64,000 nucleotides of DNA from Acholoe squamosa (taxonomy: Eukaryota; Annelida; Polychaeta; Phyllodocida; Polynoidae). The DNA lies in assembly GCA_949317995.1 (NCBI GenBank), contig OX439050.1, positions 54,065,777 to 54,129,776 on the forward strand, written 5' to 3'. A program made the translations under genes and the position numbers. Positions 53,610 through 64,000 of the stretch are shown piece after piece. Every line of letters starts with the position of its first letter. The stretch's first letter is position 1. Below the pieces are notes generated by a model. That model made no database searches. It saw only the letters and a list, made by a program, of their open reading frames with translations, and had not been told where the DNA came from.

Positions 53610-56600
53610 TTACAAGTTATTAGTTTGTGCACTGAACCATGAGGTCGCACACTGAGACCCTCATTTTTATTATATTGTGCAGTGAACCATTAGGTCGGAG
53701 CCTTTGATGTCAAAAGTGTGTTGTAACCGACCTGGCTGGTGTGCAATGGGGCATGAACGCTTTTATACAAAGTTTGAGCGCTCTTATAGCTCTTAGAACC
53801 GACCTATGTATTAATTTCATAGATATTCTTTGATTAATACAAAATATGTTAAAATTTATGGAATAATAAAATGGTATATCATAAAAGTGTCATTAACAAT
53901 CTTTACATAAGGACTGATGGAATGCTTGCCAGTCCTCAAATTCAATTGCCCGTACTATCTGTGTAAAATATGCCCTCAAGGAACTTAGTCCAAAACGTAT
54001 TACTGAAGTGTTCCCCTTCTTAGCAATACAGTGTCCACTTCTCTTGGTAAATTACTCATTTCAGAAGCAAAGGAAATGTTTGAATTGGTCCTCAGCTGGT
54101 CTTAACCAAATTAGAAATGACTTTGTTCAAAGAGCCATCAGTCAATGGAGATTAATCAGTGAAACAAAACCTCTTTTTATCTCACAATTCATTTGGATGT
54201 CACATGGTTACTATAACATCTGGAATAAAAGATTACAATGTCAATTTTTTTCTGACAGCTTTTAACTGTGCTTCGGTTGGCTGGAGGGCCATATCAACAT
54301 ATCAATAAACACCATTTACCATTACTAAATTAGGGCAATTTCTTCCTAGGCACTTTATAGCTGATGTAGAATATAATTATGTAGAGATATTCTGAATCAA
54401 AGACCCAAAATTGAGTCATATAATTTAATATACTTTGATATAAGAGATAATAATATTTTAGTAAAGCTGGATAGCTTTCCATCCAAGGCTGCACTGGCGT
54501 CATCAGAAACATATAGAATAAATTTGTTTGTATAATTGCAAAGTCACCTCTCATGAAGAGAACTCTGGGTGTTCTACAAAGATGTAAGCATCATTCAGAA
54601 TAGGTACATGTACATTGATTGTATGAAGCATTGAAAGAATTCAGAACTCTATTATTACTTTTGGACTAAGGAGAAAGTATTGTGTTTTCAGATTACCATT
54701 CCAACTGATGTGACCCATCCATCTCGACTCATTATAAGGTTATTTCAGGATTCGTCTAGATCGACTCTCTAAATACATCTATTATTATGAACTTGGAAAA
54801 GTATAGGGGATGCATCCCCCACATCCCCCATGTCTCTGCTGCTCCTGCCATTTTTACACTCCAGTGATCCAAATAACAAGTACTTAGTATTAATTTATAT
54901 TATCATCATTCCCTTCAGGTCTTATGTAAACATGACACAAAATCACACTGTATGGTAGGCTTATATTATTCAGTACGTCCTGACAGCACCTGAGATGTGT
55001 CAGTGACTTTTGGGTCCTCAGTCATGACAAGCCCCTGCATGATGGAAGTTACTGTTGTGGGGACACAAAGACATGTTAGGTCAAAGGAGGTCATTGGTAG
55101 GTCATAGTGAGGTCAAAGCTCCAGTACAGGGACATCAGCTGATGCAGACAGGTCCATTTTTAACTCAAAAGCCATGGTTTAATTGTCACTACCTGACCCT
55201 GCCAGTCCCTGACAGGCTACATGATGCCATTATTAAGAGTTAGGGCAAAGGTCAGTCTGCAAATTGAAATTGGTTAGCTGTTGTGAAAAAAAGGTATACA
55301 GTGACAGAACTGATTGCAAGAACTGTCACCCTTGAAGAATGAATTCTACTTGGTGTCTTTTTCGAGAGAGGTATCAGGAATAAAACTTGACACTTGGTTT
55401 ATGAAGGCCAGACCTTATTTTCCTCACATCACATCACACTTCATCGTGTCCTTTAGTACCTGTGGTCTCTTTTTACCTCAGGGGGGTCAATCAAGAAAAA
55501 AAAGAAAAACAAGAAAAAAGCAGATCAATATTCACCAAGCTAGTAGCACTAACACAGAGGATTGTAGTTTCTCTGTAAACCTGTTCCAGGTTAATTTCAT
55601 CAATGACACCACTTACATTACCAGAATTCCCATATATATCATATCAATAACTTGTTATCCACCACATCCCACCCAAACACAGTTATCTCTCAATCCATTA
55701 GCAGCCCTTCAATTATTCAGTGAAGGACGCTTTTAACATCAATGAGGTTTGACTTTGATGTGATGAGATAATAACCTATTGAGGCAAATAATGAATGATG
55801 GACATAAAGGGTTTCTGCATGCGATCGCAATTCACAAAGGGATAATCACAAAAAAAATGGATGTGTTAGTAATCATGACCTTTTGTTAGATTCTTGTTCA
55901 ACTTCAAATATGGTGAGGGTTTTCTTTAACATCAGCATGTCTTTTGATAAAAGCAGTCTACAGAAAAGAGAACTTGCTTATTATGTTTTTACTTGATGAA
56001 ACACGAGCGTGTTCAGACTAGACCTAAATGCTCATATAAGAAGTTTTTGGATGATTGTGATCTTACATGTTGCATTTTTATCTAAAATTCAGTCTTTAGT
56101 AATTCAACCCATGGAGGAAAAATATACCTCTCAAAGTCTCTGTATCTAATGTGAAAATCATGAGCAAAATTAGAGAATGGAATAATACTACACTTTCAAG
56201 TACAAGACGGCCTTAAAGGATAGTGCATAGACCGTATCTAGAGCTATAAGGGGTGTGGTTTATGCTAGGGAAAACACACTCTCTGCCCAGAATTATATCA
56301 ATTAGATTATCAGAGGAGCTGCTGTGAGTTCCCCCTTAAAGTGATACTTCCATATCAGAGTTATTGATTCCAGGAAAACCACACCCAATGTATAGAACAT
56401 TATGTCTTTTTGATTTCAAGAAATGATACGCGAAATGTGTGTGGTAAAAAGAAATTCCTACTGATATCATTGACTGACCAAATCCAGCTTTTTTAGGGTA
56501 GAGATGTAAACCAATATGTAGGTGTTAAATAGTGGTTAATTTGATTATATGTGACACATACTTGGAACAGGGACCTTAATGCATCCTGCACCAAGGGCCC

Positions 56601-57290
56601 TTTTCGCAGATCCTGTCACATATTTTCTAAGCATCCAAATCCAACCATATTCTAACTGTACAACTGTTGATTGCCAAACTTCATACAACACAACTCCAGT
56701 GTTTCAATGGTAGTCTGGGAGTATATTGCAAATAGCAGTATGTGAAATAGCATTGGTGGTCCTGGGCCCCACTTCTTTGCGTAAATGTCCACAGTAATCC
56801 AAGAACTGAGGAGTTAGGACTATGCAAGTAAAGTATATTTGATTTGTAGACACTGTATTGCACACCTCCAGCAGCATGTATCATTTTCCTAGCCTCTTAG
56901 AAAATGCTTACTTTTAAACAATAGGGGGTGGTGAGTTTGATGGAGGGGCAACTTCTTTTGTAACCCCTCGACCAGGAAGGAGGAGGGGGCAAAATATTTT
57001 TTACCTGTTTTCAGTGAAAGCCTGTTGATTACTCTAGGTAAAAGGGCACATGATTTTCAGCCCTGGAACGCAAGAATTTTTACCCTTCAGATGGAGGGCT
57101 AAATAGTTTTTTTACACATCTGCATGCAAACTCATAACACCCTTTTGTTGTTAAAAATGTCATTCTCTTCAACTCCAAGCTTGGGAAGGAAAATGCTTGG
57201 ATTGCTCCTGAGCTGGTCTTTATTGTTGATTGGGTTTAAAAAGGATGACTTATTGAAAAAGGACAGCTAAATGGATCTTTATCTTTAGCT
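53610..57290. other. Intergenic, no supported gene
   Basis: AT-rich. A 140-codon plus-strand frame at 55314-55736 has Lys/Arg and Ser runs but no recognisable domain; otherwise only short dispersed repeats were seen. Confidence 0.45.
56920..57150 (-). repeat. Poly-C-rich repeat, reversed copy
   Basis: G-runs with CCCCTCGACC blocks, complementary in layout to 1-215; more diverged. Confidence 0.45.
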
Positions 57291-57293
57291 GCA

Positions 57294-59675
57294 GTCACAT
57301 ACCTTGAGACGTCCACCTAACATATAAGCAATGAATAATAGACTCACTGCTGTATCAACATTACAGAATTGTTGATGAGTATTTAAACTACCAGTTGGTA
57401 ATGTTGATTCACTATCAAACCCATTGTTGTGGCTATTTTCTGGGGCTGGACGTCTCAAGGTATGTATGTGGCCGTCTTTGAGTTAATCTACTTTATTATT
57501 TGATAATCTAGTTTACTCAACAATGAATGGCATGTAAGCCTACAATATACTGTATGGGTTCATACTACAATACATTATGATTTCATGTAGACTGATTGCA
57601 TGCCATTCACAGGGAATCAAAATTATGTCATTGGTCCAACATTAGGATACTCATTGCTACTTAACCAAGTGAGGGTGAACAGCTTGGACTGAAGATTGGC
57701 ACCCATTGTTGCCAATGATTCTTCATTTTTTCTACAGAAAATGTTTTTAACAGTGTACATCTTAAAACTAGCTTCTTTGCCATCATTTTACCCAAATTCA
57801 GCAATCTTCATGCTTAAAGACACTTTATTGGTGCATCATGCCGACCCCTTATTTAGGTAGAATCAGAAATATAGTGTAGATCAGGTGACTTACTGGGCAG
57901 GTCAACACGTTTCCATCAAATTGATAACCAAAGGGTATTGTCAAAATCACGTCTCCCTCCTTGTTGTGATTACCAAGGATAACCGGCATGTATAGCAATA
58001 TCAAATACCTTGGCTGAGCTTGGGAAAAAGCCTATTATATCTGTACTGGCCATGGCTATCTCTGGTAATAACCACAAGAACGGAGATATACTTTTGACCA
58101 GAGGGTATTGTGTATTAGAACATTATGCAGCCCTTTAAAAGTGCTGGTTATTCGTCCATTTGTTCCAGGGTACAGTGAATAGTGGATGGAGGTCATGGGG
58201 TCTGGCTGATGGTGAGTATAAAAGGCTTTACTATAAGCCATCTTATGTCACAATGGGTGGAAAAGTACTCGGTTTACTCTGTGTGATATGGAAGCTTTGC
58301 CAGGAGGTTTCGTTTTCTTCAGTTAATTTGATTCTATGGAGGACATAGACTTCCTCATGTTAAACCAATAGAACATTCGTATGTCATGCCCTCATGAGAC
58401 ACGGGGGAGGCATATGCAAGCATATTCTCCACCAATTCCTCTCTGGGGAGACACTGAGCTTTGGTTTCTGCCTGAAAAAGAGGGGGGGGGGCATCAATTG
58501 AATTAGATTATAGGATCAGGTGGTTTGGAGAGCTGCTAATTCATTAGCAGCTCTCCAAGTTAAGTTAATTAACTTAAATATGAAATGAAAAAACCTACAT
58601 ATTGCATAAAATCTTCTCAGAGTTGTGAAACAATTTTTTTCAAAAATAAAACTGACTTCTTGAAAATGGCTGTAAATAATATATTCAACCTCTTTACAAG
58701 GGCTGTCAAATGGCCAAATAAGGGTGGGGGTAATAGTTTTGCAGTTGGTACCAACCATCAAAGAGTCAGTGCCCCCCCCACCGATTTCTCTAAAGATGAT
58801 TAAAACAACTTTCATACCATCGATGAAAAAAACAACATAAATAAATAAACAAAAATTAACAAAAACACAAAGGGAAGCAAGAGGAATGTTTGTGTCAGGA
58901 TTTGAAACAAGTCAACTCCCTAGGACTACTTTTACACAGCATACCGGACATTCAGGAGTGTATCACGGCTCCACGATACAATAATACATTATGCCGCCTC
59001 CAGAAATCGGCCCAATAAATGTAGGTTGAATTGTACTTGAGTGAAATCTGTGGTACTTATATATTGAGCAATATCAAAATCACTTCATCCATGTCGTGCA
59101 GTTTGCTCAATAAAAGGGCTGGCATGGTTAGTGCCAGCCTGCTAATGAGAGAAAAATTCCTGGGCTCTTTATGCTATGAGGAAGACTATCATCTTAATTG
59201 TCCAAGTATACCCCGCATATTACGCATCTCCCAGATAAGCTGCATCTTGATTCAGTTGCATCCTATTAGGTGTAGCGTTATAGAGTCATATTTTAGGAGA
59301 AAAGGCCTCACATATAAGCCACACCCCTAATTATCAATGATTCGATAAGGCAAAGGATGACCCATCCTCATGTATAAGCTGCGCCTTATATACAAGGCAT
59401 TATGGTCATAGAGCATGTAGTTGGATGTTTTGCCTGAGTGCAATGATCATTTATCATTTCTATGGTTTATCAAGAATCCAAGGGGCAAGATATGTAGAAC
59501 AAACTAATAAGTAGTGCAAAACATAGCATGCAAGTTTTACACATTTTCCCCATTTAATATGACTCAATAGCAGTGATTAGCATACGTTTTGCCACCATTA
59601 AATTGGTAGAGTTTTATAATGATTGATATTGGGATTATACAGGGGACCTATCAACACAATACTATCCCTATGTTG
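57294..59675 (+). repeat. Dispersed segment, copy B (short form)
   Basis: 2.4-kb counterpart of copy A without the piggyBac-like element and without the LINE fragment. It supplies the pre-insertion sequence for both. No host gene seen in it. Confidence 0.8.
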
Positions 59676-59679
59676 TAAC

Positions 59680-60156
59680 TTGCCCTACTTTGGCAACGAG
59701 ATTTTTGGTCACTTCCAGTTCCATACACTACTTTTTTATTTCACTCTAAAATCCTTATTGGTAGTCCAATTAACATGCTGTTAAGTTTCGTATAAATGGT
59801 TGAACATGTTATCTACCAAATCCCAATATCAAACAAGTGATATATTACAGATTTTTCTTGGAATTGTGCCCCGAAATCATGAATGGGAGTTCCCACAATA
59901 TCCACTAGATGGCACTGACACTGAAGCCTGCAATGACCTCTGTGTGTATCTATCATGACCCAATAGTTTCAGTGATCAAAAATCTTGTTGTTGCAAAAAG
60001 AGACTAAGGTCAAGTTACACTAGTAGGTTGGAGATAAGCAGAAGCTATGGGGAAATTAAATGGTGAGAAGCATGAATAATTATAGAACAAGTCATAAAAT
60101 TAATAGCAGAGATCAGAAATGACCAGAACAGGTCGTGAAATTAATAGGAGAGATTA
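59680..60156. other. Flank of the Gypsy remnant
   Basis: No gene. A short imperfect tandem (GTCRTRAAATTAATAG words about 46 bp apart) abuts the truncated element end at 60157. Confidence 0.4.
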
Positions 60157-60350
60157 ATGGGTCTGTAAATGCCATCAATTTTGTGTGTAAGAGCTGCACC
60201 AGCTGCGATGTCACAACTATCTGTGAGCAAAAAATATTCCTTGTTGGGGTCGGCATGTATCAACAACGGTGGTCCTTTGAACCATGCTTTTGCAGTATTA
60301 AAAGCCTCCTCGCACACTGGCGACCAAATAAACTTGACTCCCTTTTTTGT
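60157..60350 (-). repeat. 194-bp internal duplication in the Gypsy element, copy 1
   Basis: Matches 61174-61367 with one substitution (near 60316). Copy 1 is fused to the integrase zinc region at 60350. Confidence 0.9.
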
Positions 60351-61173
60351 GGAGGGTCTTTCCCAGGACTTAGCAGGAGCTCTAGGAAGTGGTGTGCTCT
60401 TTCTCAAGGCACAGACACCACAGGACCTAACATATGCAACTAAATCCTTATTTAGCGTCTTCCCCCAGTACCTAGATGTAACCTTCTCCATGAGCGCGGT
60501 TCGTTCGACATGACCACCCACCAGAATGTCATTGTGCAGCCTGTGAAGGATGTCTGGGACCAAGGCCTGCGGCACTATCATCTGTTGACGTATCCTCATA
60601 TCATCAACTATTCTTGCTTTATTTTTTATCTGAGGAAAGTGACATAAGATGCCGGGTGGCAACACTTCCGTGAAATGTGATTGTGCCACTATATTCTTTG
60701 CCACCTCCGGATCATCTGGCAATACCTCTCCCACGAGGTAACTGTACAGCTGTCTGCATTTAGTGTCTTTCTTTTGCTCCCGTATTATATTTTCTATACT
60801 GAGACTGTCCTCCTGGATTGCCTGATTCACCATTAACTCTGAGCCCACCTCTGGGTCACACTCCTCCGGATCTGGATCGCCCTCCTGGGTGCGACTCAGG
60901 TAATCTGCCAGGTGATGATTATGACCAGCCTCATAGATAATCTTCACGTCAAAAGCGGACAAGTACAGCCCCCACCTACGTATTCTAGGTGTTAGGCTTT
61001 TGCTGGCACTGCCAAGCAGTGACAATAATGGCTTGTGGTCTGTAACCACTGTGACTTTGGACTCCTGTAGCATATCTTCAAAATGCTTCATAGCTCTAAT
61101 GAATGCAACCCCTTCCTTTTGAGAAATAGGGTAGTTCTTCTCTCTGTCATTTAGAACACATCCCCAAAATGAT

Positions 61174-61367
61174 ATGGGTCTGTAAATGCCATCAATTTTG
61201 TGTGTAAGAGCTGCACCAGCTGCGATGTCACAACTATCTGTGAGCAAAAAATATTCCTTGTTGGGGTCGGCATGTATCAACAACGGTGGTCCTTTGAACC
61301 ATGCTTTTGCAGTATTAAAAGCCTCCTCGCACTCTGGCGACCAAATAAACTTGACTCCCTTTTTTGT
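61174..61367 (-). repeat. 194-bp internal duplication in the Gypsy element, copy 2
   Basis: The copy in its native place at the RT-connection/RNase H start of pol. Confidence 0.9.
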
Positions 61368-62820
61368 CAATTGGTAGATTGGGTAAAATATCTTTGATAC
61401 ACCTGGGAAATAGTCACGGTAATAATTTACCAACCCTAGGAATGATTGAGTAGCTTTTGAAATTTTCGGCCTTCTGAACTCACCTATTTTCCTCAACAAC
61501 CATGGCTGCACTTTCACGCCTTCAGATGACAAGGTATGCCCCAAGAATTCCAGTTCATTCCTGCACAGCGTACATTTTTTTGGATTCAAGGTAAGTTGCG
61601 ACCTAATTAATGCCTGAAGCACCAACTCTAGGCTCTCCAGGTGCTCCTCAAATGTTGAATTAAATACGATAATATCGTCCAGATAGGCCAAAACATTCTT
61701 CCCCATGATTCCCCTGAGTGCCAATGATAGCACCTTGGTGAAGTGGAATCCAGAATTATTTGAACCAAAAGGAACTACCGTGTAGCTGTACATATCAGTT
61801 TGACATTCAAATGAGACATATTTCCTGGACTCTGGTTCAATAGTGATCTGGTGGTACCCACTGATCAAGTCTAGGGTACTAAAGATGGTTGGTTTCTTAT
61901 AACTGATTAACTGGTATAAGCTTCTTACAGTTGGCTGGTACACTGGCTCCTTTTTGCAGATCTGATTCATCAATCTCAAATCTAAGCACATCCTCTTTTT
62001 TGGTTTCTCACCATCTTCCGCTTTCTTTTCCACAATTACTAGTGGGCTACGCCACAAACTGTCAGACACTTCTATTATATTCAGATCCAAAAGTTCCTGA
62101 ACCTGAGCATCTATGATTTCCATTTTCTTTGGGGAATGTCTAAATGGTCTACAGGGAGGGGGGCCTTGTGATTCATCAACCCTTATCTTCATAGGGGCCA
62201 GGTCACACCTACCTATTTCCTTCATAGAGAAGGCAAATGCTTTTCTGTTCCTTTTCAACATTTGGAGAAGAGACCTCTTCTGTCCCTCATCCAAGCATGA
62301 TCCTGTCAGATCCAGAGCCCTAAATCCTTCTTCCTCCCCTTGTGCTTCCACACTTTCTATGTTTGCATCCTGTATATTGTTAGTTAGAAATGTCTCCATC
62401 GTATTTAGCACAGGCCTAGGTGTACCAGTCACTCCAACCAAACATTCCACTGTCTCTTTGCCAATGTCTGGCATATAGTAGCCCTTCTCAGCATACCCCA
62501 ATATGACATCTTTTGAAATCTGTACACTGTTATCTGTGGGGTTCATCACCTTTATCCATGGTACTCCGTTCCCATCATATGTACAGCACTCCACAAGTAC
62601 TGGAGCTGTCAGAGCTGGTTCAAAAACCATTTCTGACCTTTCAGTCCCCGAACTTAAACCTACTGGAATAATCTGCTCCGACATAGGTGGCACTACATAG
62701 GATCTCAAGGATGTCACTGCAATCCCCTGAAAAATTTTATCACCTTTTTACCAAAATCCATATCTGAACGGGTAGCAATTAACAAATCTCTCCCTATAAT
62801 TATATCATACAAAAGTTTCC

Positions 62821-63060
62821 TCACCACCTGAAAGTCAAAACTACTGGAACTTCTACTATATGAAATGCAAGTCTAACTGAACTCACAATCTCTGTCCTTG
62901 AGGAGTCTCCTAGTGCCAAGGATTGAAGCCCTGTTTCAAATCTCTCAACAATACATTCTGCTGGTAACTGACCTAATAGACTTTCACTTATAAAAATATG
63001 AGATGCACCACTATCTAGCACCCCCATCTGCCATGATTTCCCTATTTTCAGCTTTATCTG
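62821..63060 (-). pseudogene. Gypsy aspartic protease remnant
   Basis: MGVLDSGASHIFIS carries the D-S-G active-site triad of retropepsins, with a hydrophobic strand (VRLAFHIVEVPVVL) after it. It stops at 62821 before the pol frame, so the original gag-pro-pol join is broken or shifted here. Confidence 0.75.
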
Positions 63061-63125
63061 TACTGGCTTGTCTTTATCTGGAATTTCCCCTACTTCCTTT
63101 GACCGCGCCTCACACGAAATAAGCT

Positions 63126-63425
63126 CTACTTCCGTGAGAGGTCATTCTGGCCGTTTCCCTGATCTTTTCTAAAACGGCCCTGGCCATATTGGTTTCCATT
63201 TGCCTTTGGCGCTTCTTTCTGCAGCTTGGTTTTTAGCCAGTAACAGGCCTCTGTAGAGTGGGTGTTTGACTCGTGGATAACACAGTAGGGTGTGCCGTCT
63301 TCCATCTGGTTTCTCTGTTGATGGTTCCACTGACGGCTACCGCCCCCTCCATGTGTTGCTCCACGGCCCCCCTTCTTGGAGCATTGAATCCACCCCTTCC
63401 AGGGTGTGACTGCCTTGTTTACCAT
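63126..63425 (-). pseudogene. Gypsy nucleocapsid-like region
   Basis: Gly/Arg/Asn/Gln-rich with a single C-x2-H-x5-H-x4-C zinc knuckle (YCVIHESNTHSTEACYW), seen in gag of several Gypsy lineages in place of CCHC. The frame is separate from the upstream gag frame, indicating decay. Confidence 0.7.
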
Positions 63426-63561
63426 GGCTTCGCAGTGGCACCCTCAGATGCATTTGCACCACCATTTGCAGATGTTGTTGACATCACAGCCAGCAATGCC
63501 CCCGCCAGTTGGTTTACATCCAACGGCTGTCCTATACCATTGGCTAATGAGGAAGCCCCCA

Positions 63562-63975
63562 TCATTTCAGGTGCCTGCATAACTGCCATTGTCTCTCCAC
63601 AGCTTCCACTCTACATGCCACATTAACTGCCTGTTCAAAATCAGCTGGGTTCTGTATAGCTACTTGCTTTCCGATGTTGGTCTCCAAGCCATCAATAAAT
63701 GCAGCCAGTAGCACTTCCTTTGTAATGCCAGTACGGGCCCGGTGTTGTCTCAATAATCCTGCATATTCCAATACAGTCTGTCCTCTTCCTTGTTTCACTG
63801 AGAACATGTCTTTATGCTTCTGCCATGTCGGCCTTTTATCACTGAATATATGGCATACTTTCGCCTTTAAATGGTCATATGTGTCTTTATCTGTTGCATT
63901 AAGCAGCTTAGCCCATGATGCTGCCCTGTCCTCCAGGCCATGTAGGCCATGGCCAGCTTCTGTGCTTCCGACCAT
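63562..63975 (-). pseudogene. Gypsy gag capsid-like remnant
   Basis: 137-residue helical frame with AASWAKLL, a typical retrotransposon gag segment, then FSVKQGRGQTVLEYAGLLRQ and IDGLETNI..QVAI..P. Its N-terminal part is cut by the window edge or lies in another frame, and its C-terminal end stops before the zinc-knuckle frame. Confidence 0.75.
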
Positions 63976-64000
63976 GTATATATTTGGCTAAGTGAATCAA

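Larger units (their letters stand above)
60141..62717 (-). pseudogene. Gypsy pol remnant: RT, RNase H, truncated integrase
   Basis: An 858-codon frame. RT spans about residues 200-430 (LDLISGYHQI, VPFG, AYLDDIIVF), the RT/RH connection and RNase H about 430-620 (DSCD, EGVAF, TDHKP, HHLADYLSR), and the integrase zinc region about 720-790 (H...CGVC). The usual DDE core is missing: after WERPS the frame jumps into a second copy of the RNase H start, TKKGVKFIWSP onward, and ends. The polymerase motifs are intact but integration is impossible with this protein. Confidence 0.9.
60157..64000 (-). mobile_element. Degenerate Ty3/Gypsy LTR retrotransposon, 3' end rearranged, 5' end off the window
   Basis: On the minus strand, in order: gag-like frame (63562-63975), CxxHx5HxxxxC zinc knuckle region (63126-63425), aspartic protease with DSGAS (about 63010), RT with YLDD, RNase H with TDSCDIAAGA and TDHKPLLSLL, and the integrase HHCC region. 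No LTR is visible inside the window. The left end stops at 60157 in unrelated sequence, so the 3' LTR and integrase core are absent. Gag, protease and pol lie in different, interrupted frames. No envelope gene seen. Confidence 0.9.

Noticed and set aside
55314-55736. 140-codon plus-strand frame
   Set aside because: No domain, no splice or promoter context, composition like its flanks; a chance open frame is likely.
62113-62478. Plus-strand frames opposite the Gypsy pol
   Set aside because: Antisense shadows of a coding-derived region; no independent support.

Overview
The window is metazoan nuclear DNA: roughly 38-40% GC, CpG-poor apart from a few short CpG-rich patches, genes split by GT/AG introns, a collagen-modifying enzyme of the animal ER, and a dense mix of LINE, SINE, LTR and MITE repeats. 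I could not fix the species. The repeat style and AT content fit a marine invertebrate (hemichordate, cephalochordate, echinoderm or lophotrochozoan), which is inference only.

Layout. 0-7.2 kb: 5' part of a minus-strand gene with a signal peptide and a mannose-6-phosphate-receptor-homology (MRH)-like fold, running off the left edge; its intron holds a CRE cluster, an unassigned exon-like segment, an (AC)n(AT)n microsatellite and a 44-bp-arm hairpin. 7.5-13.3 kb: a repeat-rich segment, also present at 57.3-59.7 kb, carrying a piggyBac-like MITE and a broken LINE. 13.9-17.7 kb: a perfect 453-bp duplication, a 57-bp minisatellite and one Ig-type exon on the plus strand. 18.9-19.2 kb: possible CpG-rich start site. 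22.8-35.3 kb: a complete 14-exon minus-strand gene for the alpha subunit of prolyl 4-hydroxylase; every splice phase closes, giving 528 residues. 35.7-39.7 kb: nested direct and inverted duplications, one arm split by a SINE. 40.6-41.1 kb: nuclear-receptor half-sites and CCAAT/octamer tandem repeats. 41.9-43.1 kb: intact single-exon glycosyltransferase family 31 gene (minus). 46.7-49.6 kb: degenerate LINE. 52.9-53.6 kb: CpG-rich, NRF1-bearing promoter-like patch with a weak candidate exon pair. 60.2-64.0 kb: degenerate Ty3/Gypsy retrotransposon (minus), rearranged at its 3' end and running off the right edge.

The three likely host genes (P4HA, GT31 enzyme, MRH protein) all belong to the secretory pathway and share the minus strand, but nothing shows that they are co-regulated. 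The most informative material is structural: several repeats in this window supply both a filled and an empty insertion site, so the transposition events can be read directly.
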